64,000 bases of DNA from Sneathiella marina (GCF_023746535.1 NZ_CP098747.1:1370364-1434363); one strand, 5' to 3'. Counted from the stretch's first letter, positions 43,044 through 53,372 are shown. Program-made: numbers and translations. The notes: generated from the letters alone by a model not told the origin.

Positions 43044-43966
43044 CAGCTTGTAATCTCCAACTGGTCAATAACCGCCTGCAGAGGTAAATCTGCAAGGTTA
43101 TCTTCTCTTAACACCCGAACATCTGCGCCGCGCGGGCGCGACATATCCGGATTGGAGGCTTTTGAAAATAGCACGATGGTCGGGCAACCAACAGCCGAAA
43201 TGAGGTGAAGCGGTCCTGTATCATTGCCAATCGCCAGTTTTGCCTTGGCCCCAAGGCTGGCGATATCGCCGAAACTGGTTTGCGAGGAAAGATCCATGGC
43301 GTCCGGGCAAAGCTGCCGGATTTCAGCAATAGCGTCGGCTTCGGCGGGGCCGCCGAGCAGCACGGCGGTCAGTCCGTTATTCTGAAGATGGCAGGCAAGC
43401 TCGCCAAAGCGGGAGGCCGGCCACCTTTTTTCCGGCCGATGAGCCGATCCTCCCGGGACCAGCAAGGCAATCTCCGAGGGCAGGGAGAATTTGGAAATAT
43501 CGGTCATGGCCCAGGAAAAATCCGCCGCGGGAATGTCCGTGACACCGATGACGCCCAGTTGGTCAACATGTCGCTCGATGGTGTGAATTTTCGTCCGCAT
43601 CGGGCTTAAATGGGGATGCGAGCCGGCTTTCGCATATCCACACCATTCCGGCTTTTTACCAGCCGCAAACAAATTGAAATAGGTATTTGTCCGCTGTGAT
43701 GTCTGTAAATCATAAACCCGATCAAATTCGCCTGATCTTAGCTTTTTTCGAAGTGTCGCCAGGCGCTTGAAATTCCACAGCTTCGGTTTGTCGTCAATCC
43801 AGATGTCATCAAACAAGCCGGATTTTTCCAGAAAACCGGCGAACGGTTTTGTTGTCAGTAACGTAATCTTGGCATCTGGATGCTGCTGCCGGATGGCCTG
43901 AAAAGGGGATTGTGCCAATATAACGTCGCCAAGGGCACCGTGCTTGATGACCAGGATATTCTGCAT
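43043..43966 (-). CDS. glycosyltransferase family 9 (heptosyltransferase-like)
   Basis: A 307-residue GT-B transferase. ILVIKHGALGDVILAQSPFQ is the GT9 opening. LLVPGGSAHRPEKRWPASRF and LAIGNDTGPLHLISAVGCPT are the donor-binding motifs of ADP-heptose:LPS heptosyltransferases. It is 11 bases downstream of the MotB-like gene and overlaps the next glycosyltransferase. A heptose donor is inferred from the family. Confidence 0.88.
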   Translation of the reverse strand: MQNILVIKHGALGDVILAQSPFQAIRQQHPDAKITLLTTKPFAGFLEKSGLFDDIWIDDKPKLWNFKRLATLRKKLRSGEFDRVYDLQTSQRTNTYFNLFAAGKKPEWCGYAKAGSHPHLSPMRTKIHTIERHVDQLGVIGVTDIPAADFSWAMTDISKFSLPSEIALLVPGGSAHRPEKRWPASRFGELACHLQNNGLTAVLLGGPAEADAIAEIRQLCPDAMDLSSQTSFGDIASLGAKAKLAIGNDTGPLHLISAVGCPTIVLFSKASNPDMSRPRGADVRVLREDNLADLPLQAVIDQLEITS

Positions 43967-43977
43967 TCACCCGGCCC

Positions 43978-45402
43978 CTATCTTTCCGTGAGCTTTAATT
44001 CAATTCGCCGATTACGCAAATAGCCGATTTCATCTTCACGATCGTCAATGGGCTGGAATTCGCCAAAGCCGGTGGGGGCAAGCCGGTTTGCAGGGATTCC
44101 CTGACCGATCAGGAATTTCGTAACGGATAATGCCCGCGCCATGGACAGCTCCCAGTTGGACGGGAAGCGGGCCGTATTGATCGGCTGACTGTCCGTATGG
44201 CCATCCACCCGAAGGATCCAGTCGATATCCTTGGGAATATCCTTGGAAATGCTCAGCAATGTTGCGGCAAATTTAGCCATATCCTGCCGGCCTTGCGGAC
44301 CAAGCTGTGCCTGGCCTTCACCGAACAAAACCTCGGATTGGAAAACGAACCGGTCTCCAACGATACTTATGCCGGGGCGATTGCGCAGAACTTCCCTTAA
44401 CTTTCCAAAAAATTCTGACCGGTATTGTTGCAACTCCTGAACTTTTTGAGCGAGCGCCTGGTTAAGCCGGCTGCCCAAATCGGCGATTTGCGCCTGCTGT
44501 TCGATGTCTTTAGCTTCGCTTGCCTCCAGGGCCTGATTAAGTTTTGCCAGTTCAGATCTGAGGGAATTGATCTGTGCGTTCAACAACGCAACTTGCGAAG
44601 CCGCCGCCGCGGATAACGCTTCTTCCTCTGTTAATTTGTCCTGTGTTTGGAGGTAGAGCGTTTGCAACTCGGCCAACCGGATTTCACGCTCTTCTATATC
44701 TTTTTGCGCCAAAACCGTGCGATCCGTTTCCTCTGCCAGGCGGGCTTCCAGTTCCTTACTGCGATCGCGCAAGTTGCCAACTTCGGTTTCACTTGATGCC
44801 AGTTTCGATGTCAGCTCTTCCAGCTGTTCATCGCTGAGCTGCAACTTGGCTGCCATGTCACTGACATCCGTTTCCAGCTTTTTGCGCAGGGCTTCCAAGG
44901 ACACGATATCGCGTTTCAGACTTTCAAGCTCTGCCAGATTGGCTCTGACAACTTCCTCGCTGACCACCAGTTTTTCGGCCGTCGCGGCAAGGGCGGTTTC
45001 GGCCGCCGTTGCTTTTTCAGTTTGCTCTTTCAGCAATATCGTCAATCGATCACGATCTTCTTCGGCAGATAAGGCTCGGCTGTTGAGGGTATCCAGTTGG
45101 ATAATGACATTGTCCCGCTCTTCCTGTGTGCGGGCGAGATCGATTGTTATTTGGCTTATCTCATTTTCAAGTTGCGCACTGGTACCGCGTTCCAGGGCGA
45201 GAAGATCTGAAAGCTCATTGACTTGCTGATTGAGTTTTTCAAGCGCCGCGTCACGGCCGGAGAGAGCTTGTGAGAGGAAAAATTGTGCCAGGACAAAAAC
45301 CACGAGCAGAAATATGATAACCAGCAATAGGGTGGTAAGGGCGTCGACAAAGCCGGGCCATATTTCATAACTGGCGCGCTGTCCGCTGCGTCTACGAGCC
45401 AT
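43978..45402 (-). CDS. MotB-like protein with long coiled coil and OmpA peptidoglycan-binding domain
   Basis: A 474-residue inner-membrane-anchored protein. One membrane segment (about 21-44) begins PGFVDALTTLLLVI, where Asp20 corresponds to the proton-carrying aspartate of MotB and ZorB. A heptad-rich periplasmic region (about 55-310) is almost pure coiled coil. The C-terminal OmpA domain shows VDGHTDSQPIN, SMARALSVTKFLI and NRRIELKL, the peptidoglycan-binding residues. It should form a 5:2-type motor with the MotA-like protein encoded 32 bases upstream. It is not flagellar: no fli/flg genes are present. Confidence 0.85.
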   Translation of the reverse strand: MARRRSGQRASYEIWPGFVDALTTLLLVIIFLLVVFVLAQFFLSQALSGRDAALEKLNQQVNELSDLLALERGTSAQLENEISQITIDLARTQEERDNVIIQLDTLNSRALSAEEDRDRLTILLKEQTEKATAAETALAATAEKLVVSEEVVRANLAELESLKRDIVSLEALRKKLETDVSDMAAKLQLSDEQLEELTSKLASSETEVGNLRDRSKELEARLAEETDRTVLAQKDIEEREIRLAELQTLYLQTQDKLTEEEALSAAAASQVALLNAQINSLRSELAKLNQALEASEAKDIEQQAQIADLGSRLNQALAQKVQELQQYRSEFFGKLREVLRNRPGISIVGDRFVFQSEVLFGEGQAQLGPQGRQDMAKFAATLLSISKDIPKDIDWILRVDGHTDSQPINTARFPSNWELSMARALSVTKFLIGQGIPANRLAPTGFGEFQPIDDREDEIGYLRNRRIELKLTER

Positions 45403-45434
45403 TACTTACTCCGTCATCCGCGGCTTGCACTGAG

Positions 45435-46637
45435 TCACCCACGACGGCTTTCTTCTGCGATCGCGGCAATTGTCCGGGTTAAAAGCTTGATGTCGCTGCG
45501 AATTTCCTGAACCATCAACTCCCGTCCATCGGCGCTTTCTTCCAGCATTCGCACCATATGCACATCCATGTTACGCAAATGATTTCGGCTGGCCTGATCC
45601 AATCCTGCCTGCTCTCCCGATTTGGCAAGCCGTTCCAGAACCGGTTTCAGATCCGTTTGTCCCTCCGCCAGTTTGACAAGTAAATCCTGTTCCGTCCGCA
45701 TCTGGTCGGTGAGAGCGGCGAGGCGTTCGCTGAGTCCAATAAGGGAATTCTCGGCAGATCCGCGCTTGTCCTCATTTCGTACGAGCGTGCGTTGCAAGTT
45801 ATTGAGACTTTCCGCTGTTTGCTCCAACAAGGCCTGAACATAGGCGGGAACACTCGGATCGCCTTCGGTGACAACACCAGGTGTAGAGGCGGAGAACCGC
45901 GTGATCGAGGTTAGCCATTCCTCCAGGTCCGTGTAAAACCTGTTTTGGGCCTGGCCGGCCTGCATATCCAGAAATCCAAGAACCAGCGATCCGGACAAAC
46001 CAAACAAAGAGGATGAAAAGGCAATCGCCATACCGGCCAGCGGTTTTTCCAATCCAACCTTGAGTTCATCGAAAACCTTGGAGAAATCGCCGCTGCCGAC
46101 ATTGAGGGTCGAAATGGCGGCGCCAACGGAATCAACTGTTTCCAGCAATCCCCAAAAGGTCCCGAGCAGGCCGAGAAAGACAAGAACATTGATCATGTAC
46201 CGTGAAATATCACGGCCTTCGTCGAGCCGTGTTCCGATGCTGTCGAGGATCGTGTTCATGGTAATCGCCGTCAGCCGCACAGGGCCGTTGGAATCACCGA
46301 TAATTGTGGCCAGGGGGGCAAGAAGCTTGGGACCGCGAAGAGGAGGCGCGCCAGCATCCAAACGCCGCAACCCTTGAATCCATTTTACTTCGCCCGAGAG
46401 TATGAACACCTGCCGAAGGATAAACCCAATTCCAAACAGCAACACCAGAAGAATTAAACCGTTCAACGCCGGATTGGCAAGAAAAGCTGTTTGTATGGGT
46501 TGGTATAAAAGGACTGCAATAGCGACGACAATTGCCAGAAAAATAGCCATCCGGATATAGTATCTCCGGGGCTTCTTGATATTGGGCGCCCCGATAAGGC
46601 TTGGCGTTTCTAATCCGGATAGGCTTGTCATAGTCAC
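45435..46637 (-). CDS. MotA/TolQ/ExbB-type proton channel protein
   Basis: A 400-residue inner-membrane protein. Four membrane segments lie at about 28-46, 57-79, 147-167 and 200-224; the third (INVLVFLGLLGTFWGLLETV) and fourth carry the family's conserved GTxxG pattern. The last 170 residues form a cytoplasmic helical tail. It overlaps the upstream OmpA-like gene by four bases and precedes the MotB-like gene. Together the pair probably uses proton flow to move a periplasmic rod. ZorA-like in outline, but no Zorya partners are present. Confidence 0.85.
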   Translation of the reverse strand: MTMTSLSGLETPSLIGAPNIKKPRRYYIRMAIFLAIVVAIAVLLYQPIQTAFLANPALNGLILLVLLFGIGFILRQVFILSGEVKWIQGLRRLDAGAPPLRGPKLLAPLATIIGDSNGPVRLTAITMNTILDSIGTRLDEGRDISRYMINVLVFLGLLGTFWGLLETVDSVGAAISTLNVGSGDFSKVFDELKVGLEKPLAGMAIAFSSSLFGLSGSLVLGFLDMQAGQAQNRFYTDLEEWLTSITRFSASTPGVVTEGDPSVPAYVQALLEQTAESLNNLQRTLVRNEDKRGSAENSLIGLSERLAALTDQMRTEQDLLVKLAEGQTDLKPVLERLAKSGEQAGLDQASRNHLRNMDVHMVRMLEESADGRELMVQEIRSDIKLLTRTIAAIAEESRRG

Positions 46638-47695
46638 CGCGCAATCATTACTAAATCAACCCGGTCTACAGGGCCATCACCGGTTGGCTGGCCCAGAGCC
46701 CGTACTTCAATTTTATTGTTTTTCACACCCAGGTCCATCAATTTTGATCGAACAGAAAGGGCCCGGCCCAATGAAAGACGCCGTGCCGCACTATTGCTAT
46801 CCCCGGTCGCGTAGGCGATCAGCTGGACATTCTGTCCCTCATTCTGCAATTGATCGGCAATTGCCTGAATTTCAGCTTCTGCTGAAACTGGAAGCGCTGC
46901 TTCGCCAGCGGGAAACAAAATCCGCGTCATGTCACCGGTCGCCCGTGTAATGGGCGCAGGATCTGGTTTCTGTTCGGGAGGCAGGGCCGCAACAACGATT
47001 TCTTTTTCTTTCGGCGGCTCTGTTGGTGCTTCTACATTGTTCGATTTTTGGGGCGCCGGGCTAGTTTCTTCCGCTTGGGGTTGCGCATCATCCGTTCCTG
47101 CTTGCGGCTGTAAAGGCGCAGTTTCTTTCGGTGTGCCGGTTTCGGTGAGGGGGGCCACCTTTGCAACCGCTTCAGAGACAACATCCTGTTTTACTGCTGC
47201 CGCCTCTGCTGCGTTTGGCTGTGAAGAGCCAGACGCCAGGGCCGTATTTTCGGGAACCGTATCAAATTTTTCAGGCGCGCCGGCACCCGGAGCAGCCTCT
47301 GCTGTTTCTGTTGGTGGAAGCTTTGCCGGATTAACTGGCGGTACAGGTATTGCTGTTGTCTCGGCCGCCGTTCCTGCGGGTTTACTTGCTGCCGTTTCGG
47401 GCAAGGATAATTCGGGCTTAACCCGCGGGGTAACAACCCTCGGCTCAGGGGCCTTTTTCTGTAGACTTGGCGGCACCAGAATGATGACGTTGCTGCCATC
47501 TATTATCCGCTGCGGTGCGGTATATTTTGTTTCGGATTTTGGCGCCGGCAAATTAACCTGTACGTTGGACGTGCTCGTGCTTGATATGACGATTGGTTGA
47601 GCAGCGACTGCAATGGCCGCACTGGCACCGGTAAGAGAGAGTGTCAGGATAAAAGTATTAAGAAGGTGGCGCGCATTTTCCGCATTATTTTTCAT
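46634..47695 (-). CDS. OmpA-like domain protein with long Ala/Pro linker
   Basis: A protein of about 353 residues with an N-terminal signal or anchor (NTFILTLSLTGASAAIAVAA). A long disordered Pro/Ala/Glu-rich linker (about 75-250) leads to a C-terminal OmpA-like fold: RILFPAGEAALPVSAEAEI, LIAYATGD, LSLGRALSVRSKLMDLGV and RVDLVMI. The usual GHTDxxG turn is reduced to ATGDSN, so peptidoglycan binding is uncertain. The ATG at 47695 is preferred over the TTG at 47716 that lies in the GGGGAGG ribosome site. First gene of the MotA/MotB-like operon. Confidence 0.78.
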   Translation of the reverse strand: MKNNAENARHLLNTFILTLSLTGASAAIAVAAQPIVISSTSTSNVQVNLPAPKSETKYTAPQRIIDGSNVIILVPPSLQKKAPEPRVVTPRVKPELSLPETAASKPAGTAAETTAIPVPPVNPAKLPPTETAEAAPGAGAPEKFDTVPENTALASGSSQPNAAEAAAVKQDVVSEAVAKVAPLTETGTPKETAPLQPQAGTDDAQPQAEETSPAPQKSNNVEAPTEPPKEKEIVVAALPPEQKPDPAPITRATGDMTRILFPAGEAALPVSAEAEIQAIADQLQNEGQNVQLIAYATGDSNSAARRLSLGRALSVRSKLMDLGVKNNKIEVRALGQPTGDGPVDRVDLVMIAR

Positions 47696-47921
47696 AACTG
47701 TCGCTAACCTCCCCAATTACAAATGCAGGATCCCAAAATCCTTTGCACCGATATGACGCCCATCATGGAACTTGCCAATTGATAATGGCAACTTTGCGGC
47801 ATGACAAACTTCCGGGATATACAATAACTTAGCAGGGGCTCCCTCACAATCCCTTAGTTTTGCGGCAAATTTGACGCAAGTCCAACGCCCGAGGCCTGTG
47901 GAAGAGTTTAACTTCAGCTAT

Positions 47922-48725
47922 TTAACGTCCCAATCTAATCTTTCGGAAAATATCCAGCATGGATTTATTGATGCCGCCAGCGGTTGCCAGAATATCGCCT
48001 TTTTCCAGCATTTTCTCTCCGCCATCCAGTTGGCTGACCATGGCACCTGCTTCGCGGGCGATAATAATACCGGCAGCCATGTCCCATTCCTTTAAATTCC
48101 GCTCCCAGAAACCATCAAAGCGACCCGCTGCAACATAGGCTAGGTCAAGGGACGCAACGCCAAATCGCCGAATACCGGCAGAGACCTCCATGACCGCCGC
48201 CACTTCCTTCAGGAATTTGTCATGATCTGCGATACCGGCAAAGGGAATCCCCGTTGCCAGAATGCAATCAGCCATGCTTTTCCGGTTTGAAACCCGAAGG
48301 CGGCGGCTGTTCATAAAGGAGCCGACCCCTTTTTCCGCCCAGAAAAGCTCATCACGGATCGGATCAAGAACAATACCGGCAATGATTTCCTTGCCTGCTT
48401 TGACCCCGATGGAAATGGCGAAATGAGGTAATCCATGCAAGAAATTGGTGGTCCCATCCAAAGGGTCAATAACCCAACTATGGACACCGTCTTTTGACGG
48501 GACAACGCCGCCTTCTTCAAGGATGAAACCAAAGTCCGGCCGTAGCCGGCCCAATTCCTCACGCAATGTCGCTTCGGCCGTCAAATCCGCCTGGCTCACG
48601 AAATCAGCAGGGCCTTTACGCGAAACCTGTAAATGCTCGACTTCGTTGAAGTCGCGATTAAGTTTGCGCGCGGCTTTGCGCGCGGAGAGTTCCATTGCGT
48701 TGATAAGGGCGGATTTTCTCGCCAT
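47922..48725 (-). CDS. suhB: inositol monophosphatase family protein (SuhB type)
   Basis: A 267-residue magnesium-dependent phosphatase. The metal-binding motifs are FILEEGGV (Glu), WVIDPLDGTTNFLHGLPHFA (Asp, Asp, Gly, Thr) and KEWDMAAGIIIARE (Asp), as in SuhB and IMPase. It dephosphorylates inositol-1-phosphate or a related sugar phosphate; some SuhB proteins also aid rRNA transcription. It is 41 bases downstream of efp on the same strand. Confidence 0.9.
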   Translation of the reverse strand: MARKSALINAMELSARKAARKLNRDFNEVEHLQVSRKGPADFVSQADLTAEATLREELGRLRPDFGFILEEGGVVPSKDGVHSWVIDPLDGTTNFLHGLPHFAISIGVKAGKEIIAGIVLDPIRDELFWAEKGVGSFMNSRRLRVSNRKSMADCILATGIPFAGIADHDKFLKEVAAVMEVSAGIRRFGVASLDLAYVAAGRFDGFWERNLKEWDMAAGIIIAREAGAMVSQLDGGEKMLEKGDILATAGGINKSMLDIFRKIRLGR

Positions 48726-48766
48726 AGTATTTTACCTGATTAAATTCCGGGAAAAGGACGGCCCGG

Positions 48767-49330
48767 CTATTCCGCGCGCTTAAGATATTCTGAAGTTTCC
48801 GTATTGACGACGACTTTTTCGCCCGTTCCGCAAAAAGGCGGAACCATGATACGGACACCATTTTCCATGATTGCTGGCTTGTAAGAGGACGCGGCTGTCT
48901 GGCCTTTCACTGTCGGCTCGGTCTCTGTGATTTCCAGAATGACCTGTTCGGGCAGAATTACGGTGAGGGGGCTGTCCTCGTGAAATTCAATTTCAACAGC
49001 CATGCCATCCTGAAGATAGACCGCTCGCTCGCCGATCATATCGCTTGAAATGGAAACCTGATCATATGTACTTGTATCCATGAAGGTCAGCATATCGCCA
49101 TCGGCAAACAGATATTGATGTGGTTTTTGCTCAAGCCGCACCTTCTCAACAGACTCAGAAGCCCGGAACCGTTCATTGAGCTTCGTGCCATCCCGCAAGT
49201 TTTTTAGCTCCACTTGAAGATAGGCACCGCCTTTTCCAGGCTGTGTATGCTGAATTTTTACGGCGACCCAAAGACCCCCTTTATGTTCAACCACGTTTCC
49301 GGGGCGAATTGCGTTTCCATTTATTTTCAT
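48767..49330 (-). CDS. efp: translation elongation factor P
   Basis: A 187-residue cytoplasmic factor that rescues ribosomes stalled at polyproline. [21 protein letters not shown] contains Lys33 at the modified loop tip, the lysine-type (EpmA/EpmB-like) site rather than the rhamnosylated arginine type. [20 protein letters not shown] and [17 protein letters not shown] give domains II and III. It sits upstream of suhB; thiE ends 43 bases before its start. Confidence 0.95.
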   Translation of the reverse strand: MKINGNAIRPGNVVEHKGGLWVAVKIQHTQPGKGGAYLQVELKNLRDGTKLNERFRASESVEKVRLEQKPHQYLFADGDMLTFMDTSTYDQVSISSDMIGERAVYLQDGMAVEIEFHEDSPLTVILPEQVILEITETEPTVKGQTAASSYKPAIMENGVRIMVPPFCGTGEKVVVNTETSEYLKRAE

Positions 49331-49373
49331 GACTGAACTCTATTTGCTCGACGTTAAATTTCTGGCCGGGACC

Positions 49374-50036
49374 CTAACAGGTTGCGATTACCTTATCAAT
49401 CATGCGATTGAAATCTCGGACCGCCTGTTTCGGGCCAGCCTTGTAGTTCCAGACGCCGGCAGACACGGAAAGAAAATCCGCCCCATTTTTAACCAGCGCC
49501 GGTGCGTTTTCCACGGTTATGCCGCCGATGGCAACACAAGGTGTTTCGATAAGCCCGGAACACCAGCTGAGAATGTCAACATCGGCGCGGGTCGTCTCAT
49601 CTTTGGTGGTTGACGGGAAAAAAGCGCCGAAGGCCACATAATCCGCCCCATTTTCCGCCGCTTGCATGGCCAGGTGCTTGGAATTTTTACAGGTTACACC
49701 AACAATGGCATTTGCCCCAACAATCTCCCGGGCTGCCTTGAACGGCATGTCATCTTGCCCGATATGAACACCATCGGCGCCCAACTCACGAGCCAATTGC
49801 GGGTCATCATTCAATAAAAAAGCGACATTAGCCGCCTGGGCAAGTGGCATCAAACGCTTTGCGGCCGTAACAATTTCATCCCGCGGGCGATCTTTCAGCC
49901 TGAGCTGGAAGCAGGCGACATCTCCGCCTTCCAGTGCTTCCTTGAAGGCTGTTTCAAAGCTGTCCAAATCGATCTCTGCGGGGGAGATTAAATAGAGCCG
50001 AGTGGGTATTCTTTCCGGTAATTCCTGGCCTTGCAT
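49374..50036 (-). CDS. thiE: thiamine-phosphate synthase family protein
   Basis: A 220-residue TIM-barrel enzyme joining HMP-PP and thiazole phosphate to thiamine phosphate. CFQLRLKDRPRDEIVTAAKRL, NDDPQLARELGADGVHIGQDD (Asp, His, Gln for diphosphate and Mg) and GVTCKNSKHLAMQAAENGADY, with GGITVENAPALV, are typical ThiE blocks. The start is placed at 50036 (MQGQELPER), just after the fba stop; the longer frame runs into fba. No THI-box riboswitch is visible because it sits within an operon. Confidence 0.85.
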   Translation of the reverse strand: MQGQELPERIPTRLYLISPAEIDLDSFETAFKEALEGGDVACFQLRLKDRPRDEIVTAAKRLMPLAQAANVAFLLNDDPQLARELGADGVHIGQDDMPFKAAREIVGANAIVGVTCKNSKHLAMQAAENGADYVAFGAFFPSTTKDETTRADVDILSWCSGLIETPCVAIGGITVENAPALVKNGADFLSVSAGVWNYKAGPKQAVRDFNRMIDKVIATC

Positions 50037-50046
50037 TGACGTCGAC

Positions 50047-51057
50047 CTATTCCATTCCCGCGTTATATTCACCGTCGCGAGCGGCACTCGTTAGCTTCGC
50101 CCGGTGCAGAAAAGCAGCTTGGGCCGCAGCAACATTCTCTGGCTTTCCTTGCCATGCAGCCAAGGCTGAGCTTTGTAACGCGCGCCCATATGAATAGCTG
50201 ATTTCCCACGGCTGTTTGCCCTGCTGGTTCATGACGTTCAGATTTTCCGTTGCCTGCTGTTCAGATTGCCCGCCGGACAGAAAAACGATCCCGGGAACTG
50301 CGGAGGGAACCGCTTGCGAGAAACAATACAGGGTTTTATCAGAAATTTCTTCGGCACCAGCTTGCTCCTGACAGTCGGCGCCTGAAATCACCATATTGGG
50401 TTTGAGAAGCATTTGCTCCAACACAACGCGTTGCTTGTACAGCTCATCGAAAACAGATTTCAAGGTTGTTTCGGTTACCGCATAGCATTCGTCAATATTG
50501 TGATCACCGTCCATCAGAACCTCCGGTTCAACGATGGGGACAATATTAGCTTCCTGGCACAAGGCAGCATAACGGGCGAGGGCATGGGCATTTGTATCAA
50601 TACAATATTGGCTTGGCGCGCCATCCTTAATTGCGATCACGGCACGCCATTTCGCAAATCTGGCACCGAGTGAATAATATTCGGAGAGGCGCTCCCGTAA
50701 TCCATCCAAACCTTCGGTGACCAACTCGCCATTTGAAAAGGCGAGGGGCTTTGCGCCCATATCTACTTTAATCCCCGGAATAATACCGTTGGCTTTGAGT
50801 AGTTCGGGGAAGGGTGTTCCCGTGCCTGAGGATTGACGAAGTGTTTCGTCATATAAAATGACACCGCTGATATAATCCGATGCGCCGGTCGCCGTGAAAA
50901 GTAATTCACGATAATCGCGCCGACTGTCTTCGGTACTCGCGGTACCAATACTATCAAGCCGTTTTTTGATGGTCCCGGTGCTTTCATCAGCCGCCAGGAT
51001 ACCTTTGCTCGGGGCAACCAATGCCAAGGCAACATCTTCCATATCAAGATCACTCAT
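50047..51057 (-). CDS. fba: class I fructose-bisphosphate aldolase
   Basis: A 336-residue Schiff-base aldolase of glycolysis and gluconeogenesis. SKGILAADESTGTIKKRL opens the barrel, FAKWRAVIAI (catalytic Lys region) lies mid-protein, and IVPIVEPEVLMDGDH and KPNMVISG (the Schiff-base Lys) are conserved. It is the class I (animal/plant-like) type, common in alphaproteobacteria. It lies 23 bases after pgk in the tkt-gap-pgk-fba-thiE run. Confidence 0.92.
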   Translation of the reverse strand: MSDLDMEDVALALVAPSKGILAADESTGTIKKRLDSIGTASTEDSRRDYRELLFTATGASDYISGVILYDETLRQSSGTGTPFPELLKANGIIPGIKVDMGAKPLAFSNGELVTEGLDGLRERLSEYYSLGARFAKWRAVIAIKDGAPSQYCIDTNAHALARYAALCQEANIVPIVEPEVLMDGDHNIDECYAVTETTLKSVFDELYKQRVVLEQMLLKPNMVISGADCQEQAGAEEISDKTLYCFSQAVPSAVPGIVFLSGGQSEQQATENLNVMNQQGKQPWEISYSYGRALQSSALAAWQGKPENVAAAQAAFLHRAKLTSAARDGEYNAGME

Positions 51058-51080
51058 GATCTCTTCCTTTTTTCGTTTGT

Positions 51081-52283
51081 TTAGGCCGGGTCACTATCGA
51101 GGGCGAGAACACCTGGCAAGTCTTTGCCTTCCATCCATTCGAGAAAGGCACCGCCCGCTGTTGAAATATACGTAAATCCGTCGGTCACCCCAGCCTTGGC
51201 CAACGCCGACACCGTATCGCCGCCACCTGCTACAGATATGAGTGTTCCATTTCGGGTCAAGGCTTCCGCCGCCCGCGCAACTGCAATGGTTCCATCGCCA
51301 AAAGGATCAATTTCAAAAGCGCCAAGCGGGCCGTTCCATATCAGTGTTTTCGTATTCTTAAGGCGATCTTCCAACAGCGATGCAGAAGCTGGTGCGATAT
51401 CCAGGATCATTTCGTCTGACTGAACATTTTCAACAGACGCCGTTCTATTAGCCGCGCCTGCTTTAAATTCCTTGGCGAGAACGGCAAATTCTGGCAACAG
51501 GATTTCGCACCCGATTTTTTCTGCCTTGGAGAGAATTTCGTTGGCCGTGTCCGCGAGATCATGTTCACAAAGCGAGGCGCCAACATCAACGCCTTTGGCA
51601 TTGAGAAACGTATTGGCCATGCCGCCGCCGATTACCAGGCAATCGACCTTTTCAATTAAATTGAAAAGCAGATCGAGTTTTGTTGAAATTTTTGCCCCGC
51701 CGACAATTGCCATAACAGGTCGCAATGGATTCTCAAGCGCAGAAGAAAGAGCGGTTAGCTCCGCCTCAAGGTTTAGGCCCGCATATGCAGGCAAAATATG
51801 CGCGATGGCTTCCGTTGATGCATGGGCCCGGTGGGAACATGAAAAAGCATCATTGACGTAAACATCACCGTTTTTCGCCAGTTCTTGGGCAAATGCATCC
51901 TCATTTGCTTCTTCGCCGGCATGGTAGCGGACATTTTCAAGAAGTATGACACTTCCTTCTGGAAAATCTCGAACTTTCCTGTGTGTATCTGCTCCAATGC
52001 AATCTTCAACGAACTCGACGGGCGATCCGAGATGCCGTGCGAGGCCCGCGGCAATAGGACGGAGCGACATTTCCGGAACCGGCTTGCCCTTGGGGCGACC
52101 AAAATGGCTTAGCAATACGATTTTAGCGCCTTTGGCTTTTAATTCCTGAAGGGTCGGTACAATTCGTTCGATGCGGGTAAAATCAGAAATTTCTCCATCT
52201 ACCATGGGTACATTCAGATCTACCCGGACAAGAACAGTCTTGCCGTTCGCGTCCAGATCATCGAATGTCTTGAAACCGACCAT
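51081..52283 (-). CDS. pgk: phosphoglycerate kinase
   Basis: A 400-residue glycolytic kinase making ATP from 1,3-bisphosphoglycerate. [43 protein letters not shown] and the nucleotide-binding ends [16 protein letters not shown] and [15 protein letters not shown] are all standard, and the length is normal. It lies 28 bases after gap. Confidence 0.96.
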   Translation of the reverse strand: MVGFKTFDDLDANGKTVLVRVDLNVPMVDGEISDFTRIERIVPTLQELKAKGAKIVLLSHFGRPKGKPVPEMSLRPIAAGLARHLGSPVEFVEDCIGADTHRKVRDFPEGSVILLENVRYHAGEEANEDAFAQELAKNGDVYVNDAFSCSHRAHASTEAIAHILPAYAGLNLEAELTALSSALENPLRPVMAIVGGAKISTKLDLLFNLIEKVDCLVIGGGMANTFLNAKGVDVGASLCEHDLADTANEILSKAEKIGCEILLPEFAVLAKEFKAGAANRTASVENVQSDEMILDIAPASASLLEDRLKNTKTLIWNGPLGAFEIDPFGDGTIAVARAAEALTRNGTLISVAGGGDTVSALAKAGVTDGFTYISTAGGAFLEWMEGKDLPGVLALDSDPA

Positions 52284-52311
52284 CCTATCTAACTCCGTAT
52301 TCTACTTGTAT

Positions 52312-53319
52312 TTAGCTGGCGTTTGACATGGCAATAGCTGTATCACCCATGCGGTTTGAGAAACCCCATTCGTTGTCGTACCAGCTCAAAACCCGAACAA
52401 ATGTCCCTTCGATGACTTGCGTCTGCGTAAGGTCAAAAGAAGAGCTTGCAGGATGATGGTTGAAGTCCATTGACACCAATGGCTCGCTATTGGCGTCCAG
52501 CACGCCTTTGAGGCGGCCATTCGCAGCCTCAACGATTGCTGCATTGACTTCTTCAACGGAAGTTGACCGACCGGCAACAAAGGTGAGATCGATCATTGAC
52601 ACGTTCGGCGTTGGAACCCGCACAGATGTACCATCAAGTTTTCCGGCCAGTTCAGGAAGAACCAAGCCGACAGCCTTTGCGGCGCCTGTAGAGGTTGGGA
52701 TAATTGACATGCCGGCTGCGCGCGCGCGGCGCATGTCGGAATGAAGAGTATCAAGAACAGGCTGGTCGCCGGTGAAGGCATGAACCGTTGTCATGAAGCC
52801 ATGAACCAGTCCGACGGAATCATTCAAAACCTGGGCGACAGGCGCCAGGCAATTTGTCGTACAGGACGCGTTTGAAACAACTGTGTGCTCTGCTTTCAGC
52901 TGATCATGATTGACACCGAATACAACTGTCAGGTCTGCTTCAGCACCGGGTGCCGAGATGAGAACTTTTTTTGCGCCGGCAGCCAAATGAGCTGCGGCCT
53001 TGTCGCGTTGTGTAAAAATGCCGGTGCATTCAAAGGCGATATCTACACCTAGCTCACCCCAGGGTAAGTCTGCGGGATTGCGTTCTGCGCTTACCTTGAT
53101 AGGACCGCGCCCCAGATCGATACTGTCACCGGACACCGTGACGGTTCCCGGGAACCGGCCGTGAACACTATCGTAGCGAAGAAGATGTGCATTGGCTTCC
53201 ACAGAACCGAGATCGTTGATGCCGACGACATCGATATCGGTGCGCCCACTTTCATAGATCGCCCGTAAAATATTTCGCCCAATACGTCCAAAACCATTGA
53301 TTGCTACACGAACAGTCAT
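52312..53319 (-). CDS. gap: glyceraldehyde-3-phosphate dehydrogenase, type I
   Basis: A 335-residue NAD-dependent enzyme. [20 protein letters not shown] is the Rossmann motif and [20 protein letters not shown] holds the catalytic cysteine. [15 protein letters not shown] closes the protein. It is 53 bases after tkt in the same direction, with a central-carbon operon arrangement typical of alphaproteobacteria. Confidence 0.96.
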   Translation of the reverse strand: MTVRVAINGFGRIGRNILRAIYESGRTDIDVVGINDLGSVEANAHLLRYDSVHGRFPGTVTVSGDSIDLGRGPIKVSAERNPADLPWGELGVDIAFECTGIFTQRDKAAAHLAAGAKKVLISAPGAEADLTVVFGVNHDQLKAEHTVVSNASCTTNCLAPVAQVLNDSVGLVHGFMTTVHAFTGDQPVLDTLHSDMRRARAAGMSIIPTSTGAAKAVGLVLPELAGKLDGTSVRVPTPNVSMIDLTFVAGRSTSVEEVNAAIVEAANGRLKGVLDANSEPLVSMDFNHHPASSSFDLTQTQVIEGTFVRVLSWYDNEWGFSNRMGDTAIAMSNAS

Positions 53320-53372
53320 CTTATTCTTACTCCTTATGTCGACAAGCGATCACGTGACCGCCCGTAACTGAA

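Noticed and set aside
43978-46637. Zorya-type anti-phage defence (ZorA/ZorB)
   Set aside because: The two proteins have the right outline, but ZorC, ZorD and ZorE are absent and the surroundings are housekeeping genes (suhB, efp, glycolysis).
46929-47600. Plus-strand frame of 223 codons rich in Ala, Gly and Ser
   Set aside because: It is the shadow of the Ala/Pro-rich linker of the OmpA-like gene on the other strand.
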